Origin: Cupriavidus sp. D39
GTDB taxonomy: Bacteria > Pseudomonadota > Gammaproteobacteria > Burkholderiales > Burkholderiaceae
Length of the DNA: 64,000 nt
Assembly (NCBI RefSeq): GCF_026627925.1
Contig: NZ_JAPNLE010000009.1
Coordinates: 4,712,001 to 4,776,000, forward strand
Reading direction: 5' to 3'
The notes beneath the pieces were generated by a model. That model did not search any database, was not told the origin of the DNA, and saw nothing but the letters and a program-made list of their open reading frames with translations. The translations under genes and the position numbers were made by a program. Shown piece by piece: positions 32,099 through 40,945 of this stretch; position 1 is the first letter of the stretch; the number at the start of each line of letters is the position of its first letter.

Positions 32099-33139
32099 TC
32101 AATCCACCGAGATGCTGGCGCTCTTGGCGACCTTGCCGAATTTCTCGTACTCGGACAGCGTCAGCGACTGCAGGTCCGCTGCGCTCGAACCCTTGGGGTT
32201 GAAGCCCGCCTGCACCAGTTTGTCCTTCACGTCCACGTTGCCCAGCGCCTCGACGAAGGCGGCATTGAGTGCTTGCACCACCGGCGCGGGCAGCCCGGCC
32301 GGGCCGTACACGCCGAACCACGGCTCGACGGCGTAGCCCGCCAGGCCGGCCTCGGCCAGCGTTGGCACATTCGGCAGCGCCGGCGAGCGGCTCTTGCCGG
32401 CCACGGCCAGCGCGCGCAGCTTGCCGCCCTGGATGTGCGGCAGCGAGGCGGGCAGGTTGTCGAACATCACCTGCACGTGGCCGCCGAGCATGTCGTTGAT
32501 GGCCGGGCTGCTGCCCTTGTATGGCACATGGGTCAGGCCCGTTTGCGTCATCTGCGAGAACATCGCGCCCGCCAGGTGCATGGACGTGCCGGTGCCCGCG
32601 GTGGCGTAGGTCAGGCCGGGATGGGCCTTGGCGTAGCTGACCAGTTCGGCCACGTTCTTCACCGGCAGGCTGTTGCTGACTTCCAGCACGATGGTCGAGG
32701 TGCCGAGCAGGCTGACCGCGGTGAAATCCTTGCGCGGGTCGAACGGCACGTGCTTGTAGATATGCGGGTTCAGCGCATTGGTCGAGATCGCGCCGAAGCC
32801 GATGGTGTAGCCGTCCGGCGCGGCCTTGGCGACCGCTTCCATGCCGATATTGCCGCCCGCACCGGGGCGATTCTCCACCACCACGGGCTGGCCGAGTTTC
32901 TCCGCCACCTTCTGGCCGACCGTGCGCGCCACCAGGTCGGTGGTGCCGCCCGCGGCGTAAGGCACGATGAATCGGATCGGCTTGACGGGGTATTCGGCCG
33001 CGTTGGCGACCGATGGCAGCCAGCCGCTTGCGAGCGCGGCAACCGCGGCGGCGGCCATCATCAGCGGGCGGGCGGCGGTTTGCTTGTCAACTGGAACGGG
33101 AATGCGCGAGGAAAGCGTAGCGAGGGGTGCTGCCGTCAT
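32099..33139 (-). CDS. Bug family (TctC-type) tripartite tricarboxylate transporter substrate-binding protein
   Basis: A 346-residue periplasmic binding protein. Residues 1-48 hold a long signal sequence ending SVANAAEYP. The mature protein has YPVKPIRFIVPYAAGGTTDLVAR, VVENRPGAGGNIGMEAVAKAAPDGYT in parts, VPYKGSSPAINDMLGGHVQVMFDNL and PTLAEAG, all Bug hallmarks. No TctA/TctB membrane genes are adjacent, so the ligand (usually a carboxylic acid or aromatic acid) and partner are unknown. An orphan gene, as most Bug genes are. Confidence 0.92.
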   Translation of the reverse strand: MTAAPLATLSSRIPVPVDKQTAARPLMMAAAAVAALASGWLPSVANAAEYPVKPIRFIVPYAAGGTTDLVARTVGQKVAEKLGQPVVVENRPGAGGNIGMEAVAKAAPDGYTIGFGAISTNALNPHIYKHVPFDPRKDFTAVSLLGTSTIVLEVSNSLPVKNVAELVSYAKAHPGLTYATAGTGTSMHLAGAMFSQMTQTGLTHVPYKGSSPAINDMLGGHVQVMFDNLPASLPHIQGGKLRALAVAGKSRSPALPNVPTLAEAGLAGYAVEPWFGVYGPAGLPAPVVQALNAAFVEALGNVDVKDKLVQAGFNPKGSSAADLQSLTLSEYEKFGKVAKSASISVD

Positions 33140-33271
33140 GAATGCTCCTGGTTTTTCTTATGCGGCGCGCGTGTGACGCGCCGACCGGCGAGCTTACGGC
33201 AGTTTCAGGATGGCTGCCAGGGTTGCCCTCAGGGCAGGCTGGCAAGCGAGGCAAGAGCGTGGCGGCTAGCG

Positions 33272-34471
33272 CTAGATATTCTGCCCGCGCTCCGCCGCCG
33301 GCAGCGCCGGGCGGCCAAGCAGGTCGCGCACACGCCGCGTATTGCGCTCGAATACCCAGTACACGGCAAAGGCATAGGCATAGCAGCCCACCAGGATCAG
33401 CGCCACCAGGCCAAGGCTGCCGGCGCCGACGGGCTGGCGGACCTTGACCAGGGCCGCGGCGATGAACAGGGCCAGCGGGAAATGCGTGAGGTAGAGCGAG
33501 TACGAGAACCCGGACGCCACCGTAGCCAGGCGCGACAAGCCAGCGGGGCCGATGCGGATGCGCGTCGACAACACGGTCAGCAGCAGCACGAAGAAGCCCA
33601 GCGCGACAGCGGCGTCGGCGTATGGCCGATGCTTGGCGAGCGCAATGGCGGCGAGGAAAACCAGCAACGCCGGCAGCACTAGCCACCTGCGCCGAGCGAT
33701 CGCCGCCACCTTCGCCAGCCGCGGCTCCAGGGCTTGCGCCAGCACGCCCAGCAGCCAATACAAAAAGCCTTCGACCAGGCCGTGGAACAACCCCATCGTG
33801 ACCAGCGCCGCCAATACGCACAGCAACACCTGCGGCGTGCGGCGCAGGTGCCAGGCGCCGTATAGCGCAGGGAACCAGAGGTAGTACCAGAACTCGTTGG
33901 CCAAGCTCCACAGCGGCCCGTTGGAGCCGTAGGTCTGGCAGGCAAGGGTCTGCAGGAAGGCTGCGTTGCAAACGAATCCGGCGACGCCGAGGTTTTGCGA
34001 GATATCGATCTGCTGGACTGCGTTGCCCTCGGTGCCCAGGTAGAACGGTCCCCACGCCAGGTGGATCCCAGCGCTGTCCCAGAACAGGCCGAGCAGCAGC
34101 GCGGGCAGCAATACGATCCATAGCCGCGTCATGCGGTCGGCCAGGTAGCTGCGCCAGGACCAGTCGCCACGCGTCATCTTGCGGCGCACGGTGCCGCCCA
34201 CCAGGTAGCCCGAGAGCAGGAAGAACACGATCACGCATTCGTGGCCGACGCTGCAAAGCGCGTAGAACAGCGGCAGCGCTACGCCGGCCGCACCGCCATG
34301 CGGGCCGCTCGCGCCATAGTCGACGATGACCAGCGCCCGGATATGGCCAAGGCAGACCAGGCCCGCGGCCAGCGCCCGGATCAGGTCCAGCACATCGTAT
34401 TGTCTGCTTCGGTCCGTGCCATCCACGACCAGTCTCCCGGTTCCGGCTCGCCAGGGCTGCGGGCGGCACAC
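33272..34471 (-). CDS. acyltransferase 3 family membrane protein
   Basis: A 399-residue integral membrane O-acyltransferase (OafA/NodX type). It starts near YDVLDLIRALAAGLVCLGH (the R-x10-H motif of the first helix), then CVIVFFLLSGYLVGGTV, NGPLWSLANEFWYYLWFPALYG and YSLYLTHFPLALFIA, with about ten helices. It likely acetylates or succinylates a surface glycan; the acceptor is unknown. The start is uncertain: ATG 34471 or a GTG about 14 codons later. Confidence 0.87.
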   Translation of the reverse strand: MCRPQPWRAGTGRLVVDGTDRSRQYDVLDLIRALAAGLVCLGHIRALVIVDYGASGPHGGAAGVALPLFYALCSVGHECVIVFFLLSGYLVGGTVRRKMTRGDWSWRSYLADRMTRLWIVLLPALLLGLFWDSAGIHLAWGPFYLGTEGNAVQQIDISQNLGVAGFVCNAAFLQTLACQTYGSNGPLWSLANEFWYYLWFPALYGAWHLRRTPQVLLCVLAALVTMGLFHGLVEGFLYWLLGVLAQALEPRLAKVAAIARRRWLVLPALLVFLAAIALAKHRPYADAAVALGFFVLLLTVLSTRIRIGPAGLSRLATVASGFSYSLYLTHFPLALFIAAALVKVRQPVGAGSLGLVALILVGCYAYAFAVYWVFERNTRRVRDLLGRPALPAAERGQNI

Positions 34472-34634
34472 GGCGGCCCGCAGCGCGGAACTCTACTGGG
34501 CAGAGCTTAGCCTGGCGGCCACGGCGTGAAGGTGCGCCATCCCACATAGCGAAAGCCGCGTTGCATGATGGTTCCTTCAAAGGGAAGGTTGGGGCACGTC
34601 GCCCAACACCTGTACACAGCACAATGCGCATCGG

Positions 34635-35750
34635 ATGCCATTGCCTCTTTTCGAATACAATGGCTCGCGTCCGTGGCGGGCCGCCCGCGTCCAGCGGCGC
34701 GCGGCCCCACTATCTCCGGCTTCTCCCTTGTCTGCATCCCAACTTTCCCGCTCCTTGCCGGCCACCGAGCCGGCATCGCAGCGCGCCGGCCTGGCCGTGG
34801 CTGCCGTCGGCGCCATCCTCTTTTCCGGCAAGGCGATCGTCGCCAAGCTGATGTACCGCTACCAGGTCGATGCGGTCATGGTCATCAGCCTGCGCATGCT
34901 GTTTGCCGTGCCGCTGTTCATGGCGATCGGCTGGTGGCAGTCGCGGCGCCTGCCGGCGCTGTCCTGGGCCGATCGCGGCCGCATCGTGTTCCTCGGCATC
35001 ATCGGTTACTACCTGTCCAGCTTCCTCGACTTCCTCGGCCTGCAATACATCACGGCCGGGCTCGAGCGGCTGATCCTGTTCCTGACGCCGTCCTTCGTGC
35101 TGCTGGCCAGCGCCGTGCTGTTCAAGCGGCGCATCAGCATGCGGCAGTGGCTGTCCCTGGCGCTGGCCTATATAGGCATCGTGCTGGTTTTCGCGCATGA
35201 TCTCGACGTGAGCGGCGGCCAGGTGTGGCTCGGCGCCGCGCTGGTGCTCGGCAGCGCACTGACCTACGGCGTCTACCTGATCGCGTCCGGCGAATTGGTG
35301 CAGCGCATCGGTTCGTTGCGGCTGGTGGCCTATGCGATGTGCGTTTCCACCGCCTGCTGCGTGGTGCAATATCTGGTGCTGCGCCGCCCGCTGGCGGCGC
35401 TGCTGCAGCCTGCGCCCGTGATGTGGCTTTCGCTTGTCAATTCGGTGTTTTGCACGGTGCTGCCGGTGTCGCTGACGATGGTGGCGGTGGCGCGCATCGG
35501 CGCGCCGATGGCATCGCAGGCGGGTATGCTCGGACCGGTCTCGACCCTGTTCCTGGGCTTCTGGCTGCTGGGCGAGCCGATCACCGGCGTGCAGCTCGCC
35601 GGCAGCGCGCTGGTCATGGGCGGGATATATTTGCTGTCGGCGCGCAGCGGCAAAGGCACTGCCCGGGCAGCAGGGCGCGGCGGCAACGCGATGGATACGC
35701 AGGACAACAAGCAGGCGGGTGGCCGCCTCGATGACACAAGGAGTCGATGA
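34635..35750 (+). CDS. DMT superfamily (EamA) transporter
   Basis: A 371-residue ten-helix transporter with two EamA repeats (residues about 50-180: AVAAVGAILFSGKAIVAKLMYRY… and about 195-325: GAALVLGSALTYGVYLIASGEL…LGPVSTLFLGFWLLGEPITGVQ). The N-terminal 45 residues before the first helix are Arg/Pro-rich and the true start may be later. The TGA is one base from the start of the SDR gene, so the two are co-transcribed. Substrate unknown, likely an amino acid or other small metabolite. Confidence 0.88.
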   Translation: MPLPLFEYNGSRPWRAARVQRRAAPLSPASPLSASQLSRSLPATEPASQRAGLAVAAVGAILFSGKAIVAKLMYRYQVDAVMVISLRMLFAVPLFMAIGWWQSRRLPALSWADRGRIVFLGIIGYYLSSFLDFLGLQYITAGLERLILFLTPSFVLLASAVLFKRRISMRQWLSLALAYIGIVLVFAHDLDVSGGQVWLGAALVLGSALTYGVYLIASGELVQRIGSLRLVAYAMCVSTACCVVQYLVLRRPLAALLQPAPVMWLSLVNSVFCTVLPVSLTMVAVARIGAPMASQAGMLGPVSTLFLGFWLLGEPITGVQLAGSALVMGGIYLLSARSGKGTARAAGRGGNAMDTQDNKQAGGRLDDTRSR

Positions 35751-35751
35751 G

Positions 35752-36540
35752 ATGGATCTAGGATTGCGCGGCAAGCATGCGCTGGTGTGTGGCGCCAGCA
35801 AGGGCCTCGGTTTTGCCTGCGCCGACGCGCTGGCTGCCGAAGGCGTGGATGTGGTGATCGTGGCGCGCGGCGCCGAGGCGCTGGAAAAGGCGGCGGCGGA
35901 CCTGCGCGCGCGCCACGGCCGGCGCGTGATGGCGGTTGCCACCGACATCACCACCCCAGCAGGGCGAAAGCTGGCGCTGGACGCCGTCGCCAAGCTGGGC
36001 GACCTGGACATCCTCATCAACAACGCCGGCGGCCCGCCCCCGGGCAATTTCCGCGACTGGGACCGCGACGCCTGGATCGCGGCGATCGACGCCAACATGC
36101 TGACCCCGATCGAGTTGATCAAGGCCACCGTGGACGGCATGATCGCGCGCAAATGGGGCCGCATCGTCAACATCACCAGCGGCGCCGTGAAGGCCCCGAT
36201 CGATGTGCTCGGCCTGTCCAACGGCGCGCGCTCGGGCCTGACCGGCTTTGTCGCCGGCCTGGCGCGCGAAGTGGCGCAGCACGGCGTGACGGTGAACAAC
36301 CTGCTGCCCGGCCCGTTCAATACCGACCGTCTCTACAAGACCATGGAAGGCGGCGCCAGGCAGGCCGGCCTGTCGATCGAGGAAGTCTCGAAGCGCCGCG
36401 CCGCGCAGAACCCGAGCCGCCGCTTTGGCGAGCCGGCCGAGTTCGGCGCCACCTGCGCGTTCCTGTGCAGCCGCCACGCCGCGTACATGACCGGGCAGAA
36501 TGTGCTGCTCGACGGCGGCGCCTACCCCGGCACGTTCTGA
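35752..36540 (+). CDS. SDR family oxidoreductase
   Basis: A 262-residue classical short-chain dehydrogenase/reductase. The cofactor loop is GASKGLGFACADAL (about residues 14-27), NNAGG follows strand 4, and the C-terminus ends TGQNVLLDGGAYPGTF. The catalytic Ser lies in VNITSGAVKAP, but the expected YxxxK is replaced by LGLSNGARSGLTGF: the tyrosine is Asn and the lysine is Arg. This divergent pattern is shared by some 3-oxoacyl reductase-like SDRs. An AGGAG site precedes the ATG, which follows the DMT stop by one base. Confidence 0.9.
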   Translation: MDLGLRGKHALVCGASKGLGFACADALAAEGVDVVIVARGAEALEKAAADLRARHGRRVMAVATDITTPAGRKLALDAVAKLGDLDILINNAGGPPPGNFRDWDRDAWIAAIDANMLTPIELIKATVDGMIARKWGRIVNITSGAVKAPIDVLGLSNGARSGLTGFVAGLAREVAQHGVTVNNLLPGPFNTDRLYKTMEGGARQAGLSIEEVSKRRAAQNPSRRFGEPAEFGATCAFLCSRHAAYMTGQNVLLDGGAYPGTF

Positions 36541-36658
36541 ACGACTGCCGCACCCAATCCGCGGCGCGCGGGCGGCCTGGCAGCCGTGCCGCGCCGCGGG
36601 CGTTTTCCCGCCGGGCCATGCCGGCCCGGCCTTTCTCTGATTGGCCAGGATGATGCCG

Positions 36659-37044
36659 ATGACTCCCCTCGTATTGCGCTGATTGCGCACGACCACAAGA
36701 AAGACGACATCGTGGCCTTTGCGGGCCGCCATCGCGATTTCCTGTCGCGCTGTGAACTGCTCGCCACCGGCACCACGGGCGGCCGGCTGAGCGATGAAAT
36801 CGGCCTGACGGTGACGCGCATGCTCTCCGGCCCGTGGGGCGGCGACCTGCAGATTGGCGCGCAGCTGGCCGAAGGCCGCGTGGGCGTGGTGATTTTCCTG
36901 CGCGACCCGATGACGCCGCAACCGCACGAACCCGATATCAATGCCCTGGTGCGCGCCTGCGACGTGCACAACGTGCCCTGCGCCACCAATGTGGCCACCG
37001 CGGATCTGCTGATCGCGGAGCTGCGGCGGCTGTATCCGGAGTAA
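36659..37044 (+). CDS. mgsA: methylglyoxal synthase (one apparent frameshift near the start)
   Basis: Converts dihydroxyacetone phosphate to methylglyoxal and phosphate. Motifs: [21 protein letters not shown] in parts, [12 protein letters not shown] (phosphate site), [35 protein letters not shown] in parts (catalytic Asp), [11 protein letters not shown]. No start codon is well placed in the main frame; the ATG at 36659 (or 36650/36653) gives MTP and joins PRIALIAHD if one C is added to CCCC 36665-36668. With that correction the protein is about 128 residues, normal for a bare MgsA core. Confidence 0.85.
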
Positions 37045-37112
37045 ACCGCTTCAGCCGGCGTACTTCCGCATCAACACATACCAACAACGCATCAACTGGA
37101 AAGGAGCGAGAC

Positions 37113-38087
37113 ATGAGCAAGGCCATCCGCATTTTCGAGACCGGCGGCCCGGAGGTGATGCAGTGGGTCGACGTCGAGGTCGGGGAGCCCGGCCCCGGCG
37201 AGGTGCGCGTGCGGCACGAGGCGGTTGGCCTCAACTACATCGACGTGTATTTCCGCACCGGGCTGTACAAGCAGCCGCTGCCGGCCGGCCTCGGCATGGA
37301 AGGCGCCGGCGTGGTGGAGGCGGTTGGCGATGGCGTGAAGCACCTGAGCGTGGGCGACCGTGTTGCCTATGCCGGCCGTCCCACGGGCGCCTATGCGCAG
37401 GTGCGGGTCATGCCGGCCGATATCGTGGTGCGCCTGCCGGATGCCATCTCGTTCGAGCAGGGCGCGGCGATGATGCTGCAGGGCCTGACCACGCAATACC
37501 TGGTGCGTGACAGCTACCGCGTGCAGGCCGGCGATACCGTGCTGCTGCACGCCGCCGCGGGTGGCGTTGGCCTGATCGCCAGCCAGTGGCTCAAGGCGCT
37601 GGGCGCCACCGTGATCGGCACCGCCGGCAGTGATGAGAAGGCCGCGCTGGCGCGCGCGCATGGCTGCGACCACACCATCGTCTACACGCGCGAATCCTTC
37701 GTCGACAAGGTCAAGGAAATCACCGGCGGCAAGGGCGTCGCCGCGGTCTACGACTCGGTTGGCAAGGACACCTTCAATGGCTCGCTGGATTGCCTGAAGC
37801 CGCGCGGCACCATGGTGATGTTCGGCAACGCATCCGGCCCGGTGCCGCCGTTCGATCTGTCCGTGCTGGGCAACAAGGGCTCGCTGCGCATCACGCGGCC
37901 GACGCTGATGACCTATGTGGTCCACCGTGAACTGCTGGAGCCGATGGCGGCCGAGCTGTTCGAGATGGTGACCAGCGGCCGGGTGAAGATTGAAGTCCGC
38001 CAACGCTATGCGCTGGCGGATGTGGCACAGGCGCATCGCGACCTGGAAGGCCGCAAGACCACCGGCACGACCGTCCTGCTGCCCTGA
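37113..38087 (+). CDS. qor: NADPH:quinone oxidoreductase (zinc-independent MDR family)
   Basis: A 324-residue quinone reductase-type medium-chain dehydrogenase (GLNYIDVYFRTGLYK, GMEGAGVVEAVGDGV, the NADPH-binding HAAAGGVGLIASQWLKALGA in two parts, VYDSVGKDTFNGSL, MVMFGNASGPVPPFDL). It lacks the catalytic zinc ligands of alcohol dehydrogenases, as expected for QOR. Strong AAGGAG site before ATG 37113. The 68-bp gap to mgsA suggests a possible shared carbonyl-stress unit (inference). Confidence 0.94.
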   Translation: MSKAIRIFETGGPEVMQWVDVEVGEPGPGEVRVRHEAVGLNYIDVYFRTGLYKQPLPAGLGMEGAGVVEAVGDGVKHLSVGDRVAYAGRPTGAYAQVRVMPADIVVRLPDAISFEQGAAMMLQGLTTQYLVRDSYRVQAGDTVLLHAAAGGVGLIASQWLKALGATVIGTAGSDEKAALARAHGCDHTIVYTRESFVDKVKEITGGKGVAAVYDSVGKDTFNGSLDCLKPRGTMVMFGNASGPVPPFDLSVLGNKGSLRITRPTLMTYVVHRELLEPMAAELFEMVTSGRVKIEVRQRYALADVAQAHRDLEGRKTTGTTVLLP

Positions 38088-38119
38088 GCCTGGCAGCCCG
38101 GTGCGCGCCTGCCAGGCGG

Positions 38120-38413
38120 CTAGCGGGCTCGCACCGTCTGGGCGCCGGCGCGCGCCTCGGCCTGCCGCAGCACATGCGGCGGCAGGCACCTGAGGATGAA
38201 GTGCACTGCCAGTGGGATCAGCACCACGTCGTCCATGAGGCCCAGGACAGGGATGAAGTCGGGAATCAGGTCAACTGGCGAAATGGCATAGAGCACCAGA
38301 CCGAACGCGGCCGGGCGCAGCCAGCGCGGGGCGTCGGGATGGCGCAGCGCGTACCACAGCAGGCGGCCATCGCGCCGCACCAGGGTCCACAGTGCCGAAA
38401 ATCGTTTCCACAT
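38120..38413 (-). CDS. YkvA family protein (DUF1232)
   Basis: A 97-residue membrane-associated protein with the DUF1232 signature AISPVDLIPDFIPVLGLMDD (residues about 44-63), flanked by hydrophobic segments. Function unknown. It converges on qor. The 268 bp beyond its start hold only the stem-loop at 38588-38618. Confidence 0.88.
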   Translation of the reverse strand: MWKRFSALWTLVRRDGRLLWYALRHPDAPRWLRPAAFGLVLYAISPVDLIPDFIPVLGLMDDVVLIPLAVHFILRCLPPHVLRQAEARAGAQTVRAR

Positions 38414-38587
38414 GAGAGGCCTCCTTCACTTATCGCAAATGCCACTAGTGTGATCGAGCGCGATGAAGCGCGATCAAGCGGCGTGGCCGATTGCGCCACT
38501 CGCAGATAGCTTGGGCCAATCTTCGGCGCTTCAAGTTCCGCGGGGATTTCAGGCAGGGGAGGGGTGACGCGAAGGGCATCCAGGATA

Positions 38588-38618
38588 GGTGGCGGGGCCG
38601 GAGAATCGCCCCGCCACC
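38588..38618. other. 10-bp perfect stem-loop downstream of the BMP lipoprotein gene
   Basis: GGTGGCGGGG (38588-38597) pairs with CCCCGCCACC (38609-38618) around an 11-nt loop, 64 bp past the BMP stop. No T-run follows on the minus strand, so termination is plausible but not canonical. Confidence 0.5.
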
Positions 38619-38681
38619 GTGCCGGCAGGCCCGCGAGTGCGGACTGCCGGCAACTGCTTCAAGCTCAAGCGCTACTGGCGA

Positions 38682-39827
38682 TCAGCCCGGGATCTTGCCT
38701 TCCACGCCTTCCACGTAGAACTTGATGCCATGCAGGAAGCCATCGTCGGCGACCTGGTCCTTGGTCAGCTGCTCCTTGCCGGTATTGTCCTTGAGCGGAC
38801 CCTTCCAGATCGGCGCGGAGCCGTCGACCACACCCTTCTTGCGCTCTTCCACCAGTGCCTTCACATCATCCGGCACCACGGCGTTGAAGCCCTTCAGGTC
38901 AATCATGCCTTCCTTGACGCCCCACCACGTGGTGCTGTTCTTCCACTGGTTGGCCAGCACGTCGCCGACCACCTTGTTGTAGTACACGCCCCACGAGATC
39001 ACCGAGGCGGCCAGGTGGGCCTTCTCGCCGAACTTGCTCATGTCGCTGTCCCAGCCGAAGGCGTACACGCCCTTTTCCTGCGCGGTCTGCACCACGGCGG
39101 CGGAGTCGGTGTTCTGCATCAGCATGTCCACGCCCTGGCCGATCAGCGTGGTAGCGGCTTCGCGCTCCTTGCCCGGATCAAACCACTTGTTCACCCACAC
39201 CACCTTCACGGTAGCCTTGGGATTGACGCTGCGCGCGCCCAGGGTGAACGAGTCGATGTTGCGGATCACCTCGGGAATGGGCACCGATGCCACCACGCCC
39301 ATCTTGCCTGTCTTGCTCATCTTGCCGGCGACCACGCCAGCCAGGTAAGCGCCTTCATAGGTGCGCACGTCGTATTGCGCGAGGTTCTCAGCGGTCTTGA
39401 AGCCGGTGGCGTGCTCGAACTTCACGTCCGGGAATTCCTTGGCGACCTTGAGCATCGACTCCATGTAGCCAAAGGTGGTGCCGAAGATGAGCTTGTTGCC
39501 TTGCGCGGCCAGGTCGCGGAACACGCGTTCGGCATCGGCGGCGGATTCGGGCACGTTCTCGACGAAGGAGGTCTTCACCTTGTCGCCGTACTTTTCTTCC
39601 ACGGCCTTGCGGCCGGCGTCGTGGGCGTAGGTCCAGCCGGCATCGCCGACCGGGCCGATGTAGACGAAGGCGACCTTGAGCGGCTCGGCCTTCTGCTCGG
39701 CGACGGGAGCGGAGGCCCCAGCCGCACTTTCCGCCGGTTTTTCGGCTTCTTTCTTGCCGCAGCCCGCGAGAGCCAGCACGGCGGTGGCAGCCAGTGCGGC
39801 AAGGGTTTTCCTGCGCGTGACGATCAT
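38682..39827 (-). CDS. BMP family ABC transporter substrate-binding lipoprotein
   Basis: A 381-residue PnrA/BmpA-type lipoprotein: signal with lipobox LALAGC (Cys23) then a Lys/Ala/Glu linker. Mature motifs: KVAFVYIGPVGDAGWTYAHD, IFGTTFGYMESML, YEGAYLAGVVAGKMSKTGKMG in parts, MLMQNTDSAAVVQTAQEKGVYAFGWDSDM in parts. Proteins of this type bind purine nucleosides or related ligands. It lies downstream of two permease genes and an ATPase gene on the same strand and should supply their binding protein, although a terminator-like hairpin separates it, suggesting additional separate expression. Confidence 0.92.
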   Translation of the reverse strand: MIVTRRKTLAALAATAVLALAGCGKKEAEKPAESAAGASAPVAEQKAEPLKVAFVYIGPVGDAGWTYAHDAGRKAVEEKYGDKVKTSFVENVPESAADAERVFRDLAAQGNKLIFGTTFGYMESMLKVAKEFPDVKFEHATGFKTAENLAQYDVRTYEGAYLAGVVAGKMSKTGKMGVVASVPIPEVIRNIDSFTLGARSVNPKATVKVVWVNKWFDPGKEREAATTLIGQGVDMLMQNTDSAAVVQTAQEKGVYAFGWDSDMSKFGEKAHLAASVISWGVYYNKVVGDVLANQWKNSTTWWGVKEGMIDLKGFNAVVPDDVKALVEERKKGVVDGSAPIWKGPLKDNTGKEQLTKDQVADDGFLHGIKFYVEGVEGKIPG

Positions 39828-39944
39828 GATTTCTCCTTGTAATGACCGAGGTACTGAGTACCGATGTTTTGACTAAGGTTGCAACTGTGGCTCTGAACAA
39901 CGAGGGCTTTAAGCCTGGAGTCTCTGATGGACTTTTGACAAACT

Positions 39945-39990
39945 AAATAAAAACGAAAACGCGGCGCTGCCCGGCACGGCGCCGGGCAGG
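39945..39990 (-). terminator. terminator-like hairpin between the ABC permease and the BMP gene
   Basis: TGCCCGGC (39968-39975) pairs with GCCGGGCA (39981-39988). On the minus strand the hairpin is followed within about 10 nt by a T-rich stretch (TTTTCGTTTTTATTT). It would attenuate transcription leaving the second permease gene before the binding-protein gene. Confidence 0.6.
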
Positions 39991-40007
39991 CACGGCAACA
40001 GGATCGG

Positions 40008-40928
40008 TCAGGCGGCACCGGGGCGGAATGGCTTGCCAAGCGAGGCCGGCATGTTCAGGCGGATCCACGCGGGGTTGCGCGAGATCAGCGCGAGCACGAC
40101 GATGGTCGCCGCATACGGCAGCATCGACAGGATCTGCGACGGCACCGATACGCCAATGCCCTGCAGGTAAAACTGCAGGATGGTGACGCCGCCGAACAGC
40201 CACGCCCCGGCCCATACGCGGCCCGGGCGCCAGGTGGCGAAGGTGGTCAGCGCCAGTGCGATCCAGCCGCGCCCGGCCACCAGGTTCTCCACCCACATCG
40301 GCGTGTACACCAGCGACAGGTAGGCGCCGGCGAGCCCGCAGCAGGCGCCGCCGAACAGCAGCGCGCCAAAGCGGATCAGGCGCACCGGGTAGCCTAGCGC
40401 ATGCGCGGATTCCGGCGACTCCCCAATCGCGCGCAGCGTCAGCCCGGCGCGCGTGCGGAACAGGAACCACATGATCGCGCCGCACAGGAACACGCTGAAA
40501 TACACCATCCAGTGCTGCTGGAAGAAGGCCGGCCCGAAGAAGGGAATGTCGGCCAGCCAGGGAATCGACTTGGCCTGCGACGGCATGGCAAAGCCGACAA
40601 AGCGCTGGCCCATGAAGGCCGACAGCCCGGTGCCGAAGATCGACAGCGCCAGGCCGGTGGCCACCTGGTTGGTGGCCAGCACCAGCGCCAGCCACGAGAA
40701 CAGCGTGGCCATCAGCATGCCGGCCAGCGCGCCGGCGGCAAAGCCGATCAGTGGCGACTGGGTCTGGTAGCCGACCATGAAGCCGAACGCCGCGGCCACC
40801 AGCATCATGCCTTCGGCGCCCAGGTTGAGCACGCCGGCGCGTTCGTTGATGAGCAAGCCAAGCGCCGCCAGCAGCAACGGCGTGCCGGCGTTGATCGCGG
40901 TGGCGATAAGAGGGGCTAGTTGTTCCAT
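40008..40928 (-). CDS. nucleoside/purine-type ABC transporter permease 2
   Basis: A 306-residue BPD-transporter-2 (RbsC/LivH-like) permease with about nine helices. Hallmarks: TPLLLAALGLLINERAGVLNLGAEGMML in two parts, LFRTRAGLTLRAIGESPESAHALGYPV (cytoplasmic coupling loop), ARGWIALALTTFATWRPGR-like C-terminal part (VAGRGWIALAL). The ATG at 40928 was chosen since MEQLAPLIATAIN is the normal start. It begins 17 bp after the first permease stop. Confidence 0.93.
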   Translation of the reverse strand: MEQLAPLIATAINAGTPLLLAALGLLINERAGVLNLGAEGMMLVAAAFGFMVGYQTQSPLIGFAAGALAGMLMATLFSWLALVLATNQVATGLALSIFGTGLSAFMGQRFVGFAMPSQAKSIPWLADIPFFGPAFFQQHWMVYFSVFLCGAIMWFLFRTRAGLTLRAIGESPESAHALGYPVRLIRFGALLFGGACCGLAGAYLSLVYTPMWVENLVAGRGWIALALTTFATWRPGRVWAGAWLFGGVTILQFYLQGIGVSVPSQILSMLPYAATIVVLALISRNPAWIRLNMPASLGKPFRPGAA

Positions 40929-40945
40929 GTCTTGTGGGCTCTCGC

